From the NCBI RefSeq assembly GCF_016107285.1, contig NZ_RCVQ01000005.1:339033-403032 (forward strand): 64,000 bases of DNA. Reading direction: 5' to 3'. Source of the stretch: Roseomonas sp. KE0001 (GTDB lineage Bacteria; Pseudomonadota; Alphaproteobacteria; Acetobacterales; Acetobacteraceae). Positions 34,505 to 43,427 of the stretch are shown one piece after another (positions within the stretch are counted from its first letter, which is position 1; every line of letters starts with the position of its first letter). The notes under the pieces were generated by a model. The model made no database searches. It was not told the DNA's origin and saw nothing but the letters and a program-made list of their open reading frames with translations. The position numbers and the translations under genes were made by a program.

Positions 34505-36151
34505 TCAGGCCAGCGTCGTCAGGTCCTGGAACCAGTGCTGCGCCTGGGTGTAGCCGGCGACCTTGCGGGTCATCGCGTGCGGGTTGGTGTCGTGCACGAC
34601 GAAGACCAGCAACGCCTCGTCCACCACGCGCTGGTGCACCTCGGCCATCAGCCGGTCCTGCTCGGCGGTGTCGAAGCTGGTCACCGCCTGGTCGATCAGC
34701 CGGTCCACCTCCGCGTCGCTGAAGTGGCTCCAGTTCACCCCCGTCGGCGCGACCTGCTTCGAATGGAAGAAGCGGATCAGCGCGTAGAGCGGGTCGGAGG
34801 TGACATAGGCGACATTGTTGGCGGTGACGGCGTTGCGCTTCGCCAGCTCCCCCGCGGCGCCCTGGCGCCAGCAGGTGTAGAGCACCTCCAGCTCCACCGG
34901 CACCAGCTCGATCTCCAGCCCGACCTCGCGCAGCGACTGCTGGCAGTATTCGTTGATCGGCATGGAGAGCATCTGCCCCGAGCCGCCGGTCGCCACCAGG
35001 AACTTTGTCCTCAGCGGGTTGCGGGGGCCGTAGCCGGCCTCGGCCACCAGCTTGCGCGCGGCGTCGGGGTCGTACTTCACCTCGAATCCCGGCTTGCCGA
35101 ACCAGGGGGAGGAGGGGTCCACCACGCCCACCGCCGGCTTGGCCAGGCCGTTCATCAGCGCCACCACCTCCTCGCGGTTGATGGCGAGGTTGGCCGCCTT
35201 GCGAAGGCGGATGTCGCGCCAGGGCGAGCCCTCCAGCAGCGAGAGATGATAGTTCCAGACATGCGGCGTGACGTTCTCGACGATGCGCGAGCCGGAGGCG
35301 CGCAGCTGCGGCACCATGTCGGGCGCGGGGGTCTCGATCATGTCGAACTGCCCGCCGATCAGCGCGTTGGTGCGCGAGACGGCATCCGGCGCGCAGAGCA
35401 GGATGATGCGCTCCGCCCTGGCCCGGCGGGCCGGGTTCCAGTATCCGTCATGCCGCACCAGCTCGGCGCTGGCGCGGGGCACCAGCCTCGCCAGCCGGAA
35501 GGGGCCGGTGCCGGAGGGCTCGAAGGCGAATTTCTCCCAGCTCCGCCCGAGCTTCTCGTACTGCGCGGGGGAGGAGATCAGGAACCACAGCAGCTGGTAG
35601 GGGAAGAGGCTGTCCACCGCCTTGGTGGTGACCTCGACCGTCATGGCGTCCAGCTTCCGCCACGCCGCGACGGAGGGCAGGCGCGGCCGCACCTGCGCCG
35701 CCTGGCGGTTGTCGAAGTGCGGCGCCTGGCTGTTCATCACCTTCTCGAAGTTCCAGATCACCGCATCGGCGTCGAAGGCGCTGCCGTCATGGAAGGTGAC
35801 GCCCGGGCGCAGCCGGAAGATCCACTTCGTCCGGTCGGCGGGATCGGTCTCCCAGGAGGTGGCGAGGCCGGGCACCAGCTTGCCGGGGCGCTCGGCGACA
35901 TCCATCTCCCAGGCCACCAGCGGATCGTAGATCGTGTGACCGGTGAACTGGTAGGCGCCGGCGCCGCGGTCCGGCTGGCCGGTGGTCTGCGGGATGTCGG
36001 CCATCGAGATGCCGTAGCGGATGGTGCCGCCACCCGTGCCCGGCGCCTGGGCATGCGCGGCGCGGACTGCGCCCGGGATGGGCAGGCCCAACCCGCCGCC
36101 GATCAATCCGCTGGCCCCGGCGGCCATGAGTCCGCGACGTGACAAAGCCAT
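34505..36151 (-). CDS. ABC transporter binding protein, family 5 (peptide/opine type), copy 2
   Basis: 548-residue family 5 binding protein with a Tat-like leader (SRRGLMAAGASGLIGGG) and core segments KLVPGLATSWETDP and FHDGSAFDADAVIWNFEK. It is a paralogue of the protein at 31179-32828: both share LEGSPWRDIRLRKAANLA-like and HWFQDLT-like stretches and nearly equal length. The ATG at 36151 has GGGAG 8 bases upstream; the frame is open far upstream but only antisense to other genes. No permease genes accompany it, so it may use the nearby dpp-type channel. Divergent from the amidohydrolase gene (81-base gap). Confidence 0.88.
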   Translation of the reverse strand: MALSRRGLMAAGASGLIGGGLGLPIPGAVRAAHAQAPGTGGGTIRYGISMADIPQTTGQPDRGAGAYQFTGHTIYDPLVAWEMDVAERPGKLVPGLATSWETDPADRTKWIFRLRPGVTFHDGSAFDADAVIWNFEKVMNSQAPHFDNRQAAQVRPRLPSVAAWRKLDAMTVEVTTKAVDSLFPYQLLWFLISSPAQYEKLGRSWEKFAFEPSGTGPFRLARLVPRASAELVRHDGYWNPARRARAERIILLCAPDAVSRTNALIGGQFDMIETPAPDMVPQLRASGSRIVENVTPHVWNYHLSLLEGSPWRDIRLRKAANLAINREEVVALMNGLAKPAVGVVDPSSPWFGKPGFEVKYDPDAARKLVAEAGYGPRNPLRTKFLVATGGSGQMLSMPINEYCQQSLREVGLEIELVPVELEVLYTCWRQGAAGELAKRNAVTANNVAYVTSDPLYALIRFFHSKQVAPTGVNWSHFSDAEVDRLIDQAVTSFDTAEQDRLMAEVHQRVVDEALLVFVVHDTNPHAMTRKVAGYTQAQHWFQDLTTLA

Positions 36152-36232
36152 CTTCACGCTCCCTGCTGAAGTGCCTAGAGGAGGAAGCAAGAGGCGGGCC
36201 GCCGGCCACGCCGGCGAGCATGGAGCAGCGCG

Positions 36233-37462
36233 ATGGAATCCTTCCTCTTCACCGGCGGACGCCTGCTGGACCCGGCGCGGGACCGGCTGCTGGACGGCTT
36301 CTCCGTGCTGGTCGAGGGCGGCCGGGTGCGCGAGGTGTCGGACCGCCCGATCCACAGCGCCTCGGCGACGCGCCTGGACCTCGATGGCCTCACGCTGATG
36401 CCCGGCCTGATCGACGCGCATGTCCACGTCATCGCCGCCATGGTCGATCTGGGCGCCAATGCCATGCAGCCTTCCTCGCTGGCGGCCTTCCGCGCCGGGG
36501 CGGTGATGCGCGGCATGCTGATGCGCGGCTTCACCACGGTGCGCGACGTGGGCGGCGCCGATGCCGGCCTGGCCATCGCGGTCGAGGAGGGGCTGGTGGA
36601 GGGCCCGCGCCTCGTCGTCTGCGGCAAGGCGCTGAGCCAGACCGGCGGGCATTCCGACCTGCGCAGCCCCTTCGACGACCGGCCCGGCATCTTCTCCGAA
36701 CGGGTCGGCGCGCTCGGCCGCCTCTGCGACGGCGTGGACGCCGTGCGCCGCGCCGCGCGCGAGGAGCTGAAGGCGGGGGCCCGCTTCATCAAGATCATGG
36801 CCAATGGCGGCGTCGCCTCGCCGAGCGACCCGATCCACGCCCTCGGCTTCTCGCGCGAGGAGATCCGCGCGGTGGTCGAGGAGGCGGAGAATTTCGGAAC
36901 CTATGTCTCGGCGCATCTCTACACCGACGCGGCGATCCGCCGGGCGGTGGAATGCGGGGTCCATTCCCTGGAGCACTGCAACCTGATCACCGCCGAGACG
37001 GCGGCGCAGGCGGCGGCGGCCGGGGCGATCGCGGTGCCGACGCTGGTCACCTACGAGGCCCTGGCGATGGAGGGCGCGGCCATGGGGCTGAAGCCGGAAT
37101 CGGTCGCCAAGATCGAGACGGTGCGGCGCTCGGGCCTCGAATCGCTCGACATCATGCGCCGCGCCGGCCTGCCCATGGCCTTCGGCACCGACCTGCTGGG
37201 CGGGCTGCACCGGCACCAGTCGATGGAGTTCGAGATCCGCGCCCGGGTGCTTCCGGCGGCCGAGATCATCGCCTCGGCCACCACCGTCGCGGCGCGGCTG
37301 CTGCGGATGGAGGGGGAGATCGGCGTCATCGCCCCCGGCGCCCATGCCGACCTGCTGGTGGTCGAGGGCGATCCCTACCGCGACCCGGCGCTGCTGCAGC
37401 GGGAGGCGGCGTTGCGTGCCATCCTGCGCGGTGGCCGCTTCGTCAGGAACGGGCTGGGCTGA
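36233..37462 (+). CDS. Imidazolonepropionase-like / Xaa-Pro dipeptidase-type amidohydrolase
   Basis: 409-residue metal-dependent hydrolase of the group containing Xaa-Pro dipeptidases and Sgx-type carboxypeptidases. Motifs: DAHVHV (metal His pair), FIKIMANGG (bridging Lys), HLYTD, HSLEHCN and the late FGTDLLGGLHRH. Likely hydrolyses a dipeptide or N-acyl amino acid, fitting the surrounding peptide/amide uptake genes. No signal peptide, so cytoplasmic. The next gene starts 4 bases after its stop. Confidence 0.82.
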   Translation: MESFLFTGGRLLDPARDRLLDGFSVLVEGGRVREVSDRPIHSASATRLDLDGLTLMPGLIDAHVHVIAAMVDLGANAMQPSSLAAFRAGAVMRGMLMRGFTTVRDVGGADAGLAIAVEEGLVEGPRLVVCGKALSQTGGHSDLRSPFDDRPGIFSERVGALGRLCDGVDAVRRAAREELKAGARFIKIMANGGVASPSDPIHALGFSREEIRAVVEEAENFGTYVSAHLYTDAAIRRAVECGVHSLEHCNLITAETAAQAAAAGAIAVPTLVTYEALAMEGAAMGLKPESVAKIETVRRSGLESLDIMRRAGLPMAFGTDLLGGLHRHQSMEFEIRARVLPAAEIIASATTVAARLLRMEGEIGVIAPGAHADLLVVEGDPYRDPALLQREAALRAILRGGRFVRNGLG

Positions 37463-37465
37463 TCC

Positions 37466-38620
37466 GTGCGCCTCACCCGCGCCGGCTTCCTCTCGCTCCT
37501 GGCCACGCCGTTGGTGCTGCCGGCGATCCGCGCCGCGGCGCAGCCCGTCTGGCCGCGGCGCGTCACCGACATGGCGGGGAGGACCGTGACGCTGAAGGCG
37601 CCGCCACGGGCCATCCTGCTGGGCGAGAGCTTCCAGCTCCTGGCCATGGGGCTTCTGCACCCCGATCCGGTCTCGCTGCTGGCCGGCATGGGCGGTGATC
37701 TGCGCCAGGCCGACCCGCGGAGCCACGAGGCCTGGCTGCGCCGCTTCCCGGCGCTGGCCACGGTGCCGGAGGTGACGGGCGGGGTGGGGCAGGCCTTCTC
37801 GCTGGAGCGCGTGCTCTCGCTGCGGCCGGATCTCGTCATCCTCGGCGCGTGGCAGAGGCGGCGCGACGATTCGGCGCAGGAGCTGGCGCTGCTGGAGGCC
37901 GCCGGCATCCCGGTGCTGTTCATCGATGTCTTCCGCAGGCCGCTGGAGAATGTCGGCCCCAGCATCCGCCTGCTGGGCGAGGTGCTGGACCGGCGCGAGG
38001 CCGCGGCGGAGTTCGTCGCCCTGCACGAGGCGCGGCTGGCCCGTCTCCGCGAGCGCGTTGCCGGCCGCCCGCCGGGGCCCCTGGCCCTGCTGACCGCCTT
38101 CCCCGGCCGCTGGCCCTGCTGCTGGGTGGCCGGCGCCTCGGGCGGCGGCGAGTACCTGGCGCCCGCCGGGCTGCGCAACGCGACCGAGGGCCAGGCCGGG
38201 CTGGCGGATGGCGGCCTGACCGGGCTGGAGCAGGTGCTGGCGATGCGGCCGGATCTGGTGATCGGCACCGGCCTGGCGCTGTCCGGCGATGGCCGGGACG
38301 GCGGCCTGGCCCTGGGCAGCGGCGTGCCGGCGGCCGTGGCGCGGGAGAGCCTGGCCCGGCTGGCGCGCGAGGCGGAATGGCGCAGCCTCGGCGCGGTGCG
38401 CGACGGGCGGCTGCACGGGCTGTGGAACTTCTTCACCGGCAGCCCGATCGGCATGGTCGCCGCCGAGGCGGTGGCCCGCTGGGGGCGGCCGGACCTCTTC
38501 GCCGATCTCGATCCCGCCGCGACGCTGGAGGAGATCAACCGCCGCTTCTCGGCCGTGCCGTTCGAGGGCACCTACTGGGTGAGCACCGATCCGGCCCAGG
38601 ATGGGCCGCGCCGCGGCTGA
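37466..38620 (+). CDS. Orphan TroA/BtuF-type ABC binding protein (iron/cobalamin class)
   Basis: 384-residue class III binding protein. A short leader (GFLSLLATPLVLPAIRAAAQ) is followed by the family pattern VTDMAGRTVTLKAPPRAIL and LSLRPDLVILGAW, with a second-lobe LAMRPDLVIGTGLAL. Such proteins bind Fe(III)-siderophores, haem, cobalamin or metals. GTG start at 37466, coupled to the preceding amidohydrolase gene; no permease or ATPase of this type in the window. The link with an amidohydrolase is unusual and its ligand cannot be inferred. Confidence 0.8.
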   Translation: MRLTRAGFLSLLATPLVLPAIRAAAQPVWPRRVTDMAGRTVTLKAPPRAILLGESFQLLAMGLLHPDPVSLLAGMGGDLRQADPRSHEAWLRRFPALATVPEVTGGVGQAFSLERVLSLRPDLVILGAWQRRRDDSAQELALLEAAGIPVLFIDVFRRPLENVGPSIRLLGEVLDRREAAAEFVALHEARLARLRERVAGRPPGPLALLTAFPGRWPCCWVAGASGGGEYLAPAGLRNATEGQAGLADGGLTGLEQVLAMRPDLVIGTGLALSGDGRDGGLALGSGVPAAVARESLARLAREAEWRSLGAVRDGRLHGLWNFFTGSPIGMVAAEAVARWGRPDLFADLDPAATLEEINRRFSAVPFEGTYWVSTDPAQDGPRRG

Positions 38621-38639
38621 GGCGGCGCTTCCGTCCGGC

Positions 38640-40247
38640 TCAGGCCGCCATCGCCATCCCGTCCCGCTGCGGGTCGGCGCCGCCTTCCCAGCGGCCGTCG
38701 CGCAGCAGCAGGCCATGCGGCGCGCCGAAGGCGTGGCTCTGGTAGGAGCGCGCCGTGGGATAGCCCATGGCCCGCAACGCCGCCTCGGTGCCGTGCGGGA
38801 TGCGGTTGCAGAGGTCGATGGTGTCGGACAGCGCGACGATGCGCGGCGCCGCCACGGCCTCGGCCATGCCCATGCCGAAATCCACCACGTTCATGATCGC
38901 CTGGGCCAGGGCCGGGACGATGTAGGTGCCGCCCGGCGCGGCCAGCACCATGACCGGGGCCTCGCCCTCGAAGAGGATCGTCGGCGCCATGGCGCTGCCG
39001 CGGCTCTTGCCCGGCGCGATGGAGGCGGCGCGGCCGGGGCGCGGGTCGAAGCCGCTCATGCAGCCATTGTACATGAAGCCCAGCCCCGGCGTGATGACGC
39101 CCGAGGGGATGCCCAGCGTGTGCGTCAGCGAGACGGCGTTGCCCTCGGCATCGACGACGCAGACCACGGTGGTGTCTGGCGGGTCCAGGGGCTCCCCGGC
39201 GCGCTCGACATGCGCCACCTCGCCGGCGCGGATGCGGCCGGCGAGCAGGGCGGCGTGCTCCGGCGAGAGCAGCCGGCCGAGCGGCACGTCGACGAAGTCG
39301 GGGTCGCCCATATGGGCGTCCCTGTCGATGGTCATCCACTTCATCGCCTCGGCCAGCAGGCGCAGGTGCTCCGTGCTGCCATGGCCGAGCGCGCCGAGCT
39401 CGAAATGCCCGAGGATCTGCAGCAGCCCGATCAGCGAGGCGCCGCCGGCGGGCGGCGGGTTGGAGGCGATGCGCAGGCCGCGGTAACGACCCCAGACGGG
39501 CGCCTTCTCCCGCACGCGATAGGCGGCCAGATCCTCCAGGGTGATCAGCCCGCCGCCCGCCTGGATGTCCGAGACCATCTCGCGCGCCAGGGCGCCGCGA
39601 TAGAACTCTTCCGCGCCGCCGGCGGCGATGCGCTCCAGCGTGCGCGCCATCCCGGGGTTGCGCAGCGTCTCGCCGGGGCGCTTCAGCCGCCCGTCCGGCC
39701 GAAAATAGACCTGCCGCCCCTCCGTGCTGAAGCGCAGCTTGTCCTCGACATTCACCTGGCCGTCGCCGCCGTGGTCGATGGTCCAGTAGTAGTGCATGTA
39801 GGGCCGCACCAGCACGCCGCGATGCGCCTGGGCGATGGCCGGCGCCATCACCTCGGCCAGCGGCATCGTCCCGAAGCGCGACAGCGCCTCGCAATAGCCC
39901 GCGACATTGCCCGGCGTTCCGATGGCGCCGTGGCCGAGATCGTTGCCCTGGTCGGAGAGCAGGAAGACGAAGCCGTCGCGCGACTGGCCGATGAACTTCT
40001 CCGTCCACATCGTGGGCGTGGCGGCGAGCGGAGCGCGGCAGAAGAATTCCAGCACCGTGTGCACGCCCTGGCGCGGCAGGCAGAGCTGCATGGCGCCGAA
40101 GCCGCCGATGCCGCACATCTGCGGATCGACGACGCCCTGGCTGAAGGCGCAGGCGATCGCGGCATCCACGGCGTTGCCGCCGCGCCGCAGCACCTCGACC
40201 CCGGCCTCCACCGCTTCCGGCTGCGCCGCCACCACCATGCCCCGCAT
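38640..40247 (-). CDS. ggt: Gamma-glutamyltransferase
   Basis: 535-residue N-terminal-nucleophile hydrolase precursor. Thr359 in DTTVVCVVDAEGN is the autocleavage site and nucleophile, giving an approx. 358-residue large and 177-residue small subunit; GGASL-type oxyanion region NPPPAGGASLIGLL and small-subunit NGCMSGFDPRPG also fit. No signal peptide is visible from the chosen ATG, so a cytoplasmic form (as in some soil bacteria) is likely unless the start lies upstream. It degrades glutathione or gamma-glutamyl compounds. Convergent with the binding-protein gene, 19 bases apart. Confidence 0.88.
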   Translation of the reverse strand: MRGMVVAAQPEAVEAGVEVLRRGGNAVDAAIACAFSQGVVDPQMCGIGGFGAMQLCLPRQGVHTVLEFFCRAPLAATPTMWTEKFIGQSRDGFVFLLSDQGNDLGHGAIGTPGNVAGYCEALSRFGTMPLAEVMAPAIAQAHRGVLVRPYMHYYWTIDHGGDGQVNVEDKLRFSTEGRQVYFRPDGRLKRPGETLRNPGMARTLERIAAGGAEEFYRGALAREMVSDIQAGGGLITLEDLAAYRVREKAPVWGRYRGLRIASNPPPAGGASLIGLLQILGHFELGALGHGSTEHLRLLAEAMKWMTIDRDAHMGDPDFVDVPLGRLLSPEHAALLAGRIRAGEVAHVERAGEPLDPPDTTVVCVVDAEGNAVSLTHTLGIPSGVITPGLGFMYNGCMSGFDPRPGRAASIAPGKSRGSAMAPTILFEGEAPVMVLAAPGGTYIVPALAQAIMNVVDFGMGMAEAVAAPRIVALSDTIDLCNRIPHGTEAALRAMGYPTARSYQSHAFGAPHGLLLRDGRWEGGADPQRDGMAMAA

Positions 40248-40316
40248 CGCCGTGCTCCTTCCCCGCGAGGCGGCAGAGTGCGCCGAAGGGCGCCGGGCGT
40301 GAAGCCGCCGCTGGTG

Positions 40317-40574
40317 CTAGCGCCCGCCCCGCCCCGCCCGGGGGGCCGGCAGGACCGCCCGAAGCTCCGGCGTCGCGCCGCAACCCGCGCAGGGCAGGCG
40401 GCGCGGCAGGTCGGCCAGGCGGGTGTCGCGGGCGAAACGCCGCGAGAGCGCGATCTCCTCCACCGTCGGCCAGGCCTCCTGGCCGCAGGCGCAGAGGAGA
40501 TGCAGCGCATAGCCATGCGCGTAGTAGAGCGGCGTGGTGGGGTCGGGCGCCGCCGCGAGGACAGGAAGGCTCAT
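40317..40574 (-). CDS. Small Cys-rich (possible zinc-ribbon) hypothetical protein
   Basis: 85-residue protein of no recognised family. Two Cys pairs, LLCACGQEAWP and LPCAGCG, could form a zinc-ribbon-like site; the C-terminus is Arg/Gly-rich. The remaining residues look folded (YYAHGYALHLL, WPTVEEIALSRRF). Lies 69 bases upstream of the ggt gene on the same strand and may be its companion. Likely real because of its composition, not similarity. Confidence 0.5.
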   Translation of the reverse strand: MSLPVLAAAPDPTTPLYYAHGYALHLLCACGQEAWPTVEEIALSRRFARDTRLADLPRRLPCAGCGATPELRAVLPAPRAGRGGR

Positions 40575-40686
40575 GCGCCGCAGGCTAGCGGGACGGTCAC
40601 GAGGCGCGTCAAGCGATTGATTCGGCTCAGGAGTCGCGGAGGAGTCCGGCGTGCCTCACAATCCCGCGAAACGCGGCCCGGCCGCC

Positions 40687-41931
40687 TCAGGCGGCGATGT
40701 TGCGCCGCGCCTCCTCGCCGATCGCCTCGGCCACCATCTGCGCCGTCGCGGCGGAGAGGGTCCAGCCGAGATGGCCATGGCCGGTGTTGTAGAAGACGCC
40801 CGGACGACTGCCGCGGCCAATGCGCGGCATCATGCCCGGCGTCATCGGGCGCAGCCCCGCCCAGGGGACGCTGCGCGCCGTGCTGACCTCGGGGAAGAGG
40901 TCGCGCACCCAATCGACCAGGGGCCGGACGCGGTCGGCGCGGATGTCGCGGTTCTCGCCGTTGAACTCGGCCGTGCCGGCGACGCGGAAGCGGTCGCGGC
41001 CCAGCCGGCTGGTGACGATCTTGGTGGCGTCGTCCAGCAGGCTGACCTGGGGCGCGGCGTCCTGGCTCCGCGCATCGTCCAGGTGCACGGTGATGGAATA
41101 GCCCTTCACCGGATAGACGTTGACGCGGTCGCCCAGCAGCGCGGCGAAGCGGCGGCTGGCAATGCCGGCGCAGACCACGAGGCGGTCCACCACCTCCACG
41201 CCGCCCGGCACGCCCCGCCCGGCCTTGTCCCAGGCGATCTCGATGCCGCGCGCGGTGTGGGTGATGCGGCTGACCTCGGCCTCGGCGACGAAGCGGGCGC
41301 CATGGCGCTGGCAGGCCTCGGCCAGGCCGCGGGTGAACTTGTGGATGTCGCCGGTGGAATCCGAGGGCGTGAAGAATCCGCCGTAATAGGTGCCCTGCAG
41401 CGCCGGCTCGATGGCGCGCATCTCCTCCGGCGTCACGGCGCGGCGGTCGAGCCCGCCCTCGGTCAGCAGCGCGTTGGTGCGCTGCGCCGCCTCGAAGCCC
41501 GGCCGGTCGCGGTAGATGTGCAGGATGCCGCGCCGCTCCAGGTCGAAGTCGATGCCCTCCAGCGCGGCGATGTCGAAAAGGTGCCTGCGCGCCGCGATGG
41601 CCAGGCGTGTGGTCTCGATCGTATGGGCGCGGTAGTGGCGGATCTGTCCCAGGAACTCGCCCATCCAGCTGTACTTGTGCCAGCCGGGGCGGGGGTTCAG
41701 CAGCAGCGGCGCATCCTGCCGCAGCATCCACTTCATGCCCTTCAGCACCGTCGCCCAGCTGTTCCAGACCTCGGCATTGCTGGCCGAGAGCTGGCCGCCA
41801 TTGGCGAAGGAGGTCTCCATCGCGGCATAGCGGTGCCGGTCGAGCAGCACCACCTGGTGGCCGCGCTGCAGCAGGGCATAGGCGGTGGTCACGCCGGTGA
41901 TCCCGGCGCCGATGATGGCGATCTTGCTCAT
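40687..41931 (-). CDS. DadA-type D-amino acid dehydrogenase/glycine oxidase-fold flavoprotein under glycine riboswitch
   Basis: 414-residue FAD-dependent DAO-family dehydrogenase, length and sequence typical of DadA (about 415-432). N-terminal FAD site KIAIIGAGITGVTTAYALL, SFANGGQLSASNAE near residue 42, and C-terminal FYNTGHGHLGWTLSAAT. Oxidises D-alanine and other D-amino acids, passing electrons to the respiratory chain. GGAGA lies about 11 bases before the ATG. The tandem glycine riboswitch in its leader points to glycine as effector, so the physiological substrate may be glycine or a metabolite accumulating with it (inference). No alanine racemase gene follows. Confidence 0.87.
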   Translation of the reverse strand: MSKIAIIGAGITGVTTAYALLQRGHQVVLLDRHRYAAMETSFANGGQLSASNAEVWNSWATVLKGMKWMLRQDAPLLLNPRPGWHKYSWMGEFLGQIRHYRAHTIETTRLAIAARRHLFDIAALEGIDFDLERRGILHIYRDRPGFEAAQRTNALLTEGGLDRRAVTPEEMRAIEPALQGTYYGGFFTPSDSTGDIHKFTRGLAEACQRHGARFVAEAEVSRITHTARGIEIAWDKAGRGVPGGVEVVDRLVVCAGIASRRFAALLGDRVNVYPVKGYSITVHLDDARSQDAAPQVSLLDDATKIVTSRLGRDRFRVAGTAEFNGENRDIRADRVRPLVDWVRDLFPEVSTARSVPWAGLRPMTPGMMPRIGRGSRPGVFYNTGHGHLGWTLSAATAQMVAEAIGEEARRNIAA

Positions 41932-41999
41932 GGGTCGAGCCGTCTCCGTGAGGATGGCGCGGCAGCGCGGTGCGGTCCTCGGCCGCGCCGTCTGCCCCC

Positions 42000-42200
42000 A
42001 TCTGTCACGGTGCCTGAGAGCTTAACCCGGCGCGCCGGGATATCCCCTTCGGCGGGCGGTGCCGGGGCCATGCCCGGTCCGCCTCTCTCCAGATCGTCCT
42101 CGCCCTGCAGTCCGGGTGCCTGAGAGTTTCCTGGGGGGTTGCTCCGTCGGCGGCGGCATGGCGCCTCTGACGAGGGCCTGCCGCGCTCTCCTGCCTGGCT
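42000..42200 (-). promoter_or_regulatory. Tandem glycine riboswitch (two aptamers) in the dadA-like leader
   Basis: On the minus strand, aptamer 1 (about 42200-42104) carries GGAGAG, CCGACGGAGCAA and CTCTCAGGCACCCGGAC. Aptamer 2 (42094-42000) carries GGAGAG, GCCGAAGGGG and CTCTCAGGCACC, closed by P1 ATCTG/CAGAT at 42094-42090 and 42004-42000. These are the conserved blocks of gcvT-type tandem glycine aptamers, joined by a short linker. About 68 bases separate it from the ATG, including a GGCGCGG/CCGCGCC stem that may serve as expression platform. A TTGACG at 42246-42241 could be the -35 element. Glycine presumably switches the gene on. Confidence 0.88.
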
Positions 42201-42266
42201 TCGGCGGACGCGGCGCAGGGTGGCAAAGCCGCGCCGGCGCCGTCAAGCACAATCGACCCTCCCGCC

Positions 42267-43151
42267 TCAGCGGGGCAGCAGCACCTCCAGCGCGGCGGCC
42301 AGCGAGCGGCGCCAGTCCGCCGGCTCGATGCCGTGCACCCGGCCGATCCGCCCGCAATCCAGCCGGCCATCGGCCGGGCGCCGCGCCTTGGTCGGATACT
42401 CGGCGGTGGTGATGGCCTTCAGCGCCGGCACCCTGGCGCCGCGTTCCGCCGCCTGGGCGAAGATCTCGGCGGCGAAACCGTGCCAGGTGGTCCAGGGCGC
42501 GCCGGTCAGGTGGAACAGGCCGAAGGCCTCGTCGCCAGCCCCGGCGGCGGCCAGGCGCGGCAGCATCCGGGCGATGGCCTCTGCCAGGTCGGCGGCGAAG
42601 GTGGGTGCGCCGTGCTGGTCGGCGACGACGCTGAGCGTCTCCCGCTCGGCGCCGAGGCGCAGCATGGTCTTGAGGAAGTTGTTGCCGTCAGCGCTGCAGA
42701 CCCAGGCGGTGCGCAGGATGGCGGAGCGGGGATTGGCGGCCAGCACGGCCTCCTCCCCGGCGCGCTTGGAGGCGCCATAGACACCGGCCGGGCTGGCGGC
42801 GTCGGTCTCGACATAGGGGCTGCCCTTCAGCCCGTCGAAGACATAGTCGGTGGAGACATGCACGAAGGGCAGGCCGCGCCGGGCCGCGGCCTCGGCCAGC
42901 AGGGCCGCGCCGGTCGCGTTGATGGCATAGGCCAGGTCGCGCTCGTCCTCGGCGCGGTCCACCGCCGTATAGGCGGCGGCGTTGATGACGACCTCCGGCG
43001 CCGTGTCGGCCACGGCGCGGGCGATCGAGGCCGCGTCCGTCAGGTCCAGCTCGGGCGCCTCCAGGGCGGTGACCTCGTGCCCGTCCCGCGGCAGGCGGCG
43101 GGAGAGCGCCAGGGCGAGCTGGCCGGTGCGGCCGGCGACGAGGACCCGCAT
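42267..43151 (-). CDS. rmlD: dTDP-4-dehydrorhamnose reductase (RmlD) homologue
   Basis: 294-residue extended SDR. N-terminal dinucleotide site LVAGRTGQLALAL, AAYTAVDRAEDE (RmlD signature), STDYVFDG and catalytic YGASKRAGE. Converts dTDP-4-dehydro-L-rhamnose to dTDP-L-rhamnose for surface polysaccharide. rmlA, rmlB and rmlC are not adjacent, so it is a stand-alone copy. The 276-base region upstream to the HU gene holds no gene that I can support. Confidence 0.85.
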   Translation of the reverse strand: MRVLVAGRTGQLALALSRRLPRDGHEVTALEAPELDLTDAASIARAVADTAPEVVINAAAYTAVDRAEDERDLAYAINATGAALLAEAAARRGLPFVHVSTDYVFDGLKGSPYVETDAASPAGVYGASKRAGEEAVLAANPRSAILRTAWVCSADGNNFLKTMLRLGAERETLSVVADQHGAPTFAADLAEAIARMLPRLAAAGAGDEAFGLFHLTGAPWTTWHGFAAEIFAQAAERGARVPALKAITTAEYPTKARRPADGRLDCGRIGRVHGIEPADWRRSLAAALEVLLPR

Positions 43152-43427
43152 CAGCGGGCGGCGCCCTGGCGACGGTGAAGGGGGTGAACCGGCATTCTCT
43201 GTCTCCCTGTCTCTCCCCGTCTTCTAGGCCGGGCCCGCCGCGCCGCCCAGCCCGCCGCTGCGGGTCCCGGCCCGCCCGGGGATGACAGGAGCGTCATTTT
43301 CGGGCCGTCCCGCCAAAAAACCTGTGGAAGGCGGGGCTTCGCGGGCCTTCCGGGCCGGGCGCGCGCTTGACCGGCCACGGGCGGTTGTGTCTCTCCTCGG
43401 GCATTACCACCAAGTCGGAGTGACGCC

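Noticed and set aside
36152..38716. Minus-strand frame open for about 850 codons upstream of the second binding-protein gene
   Set aside because: It runs antisense to two well-supported genes (amidohydrolase, TroA-type binding protein). The Tat-like leader and Shine-Dalgarno at 36151 mark the real start.
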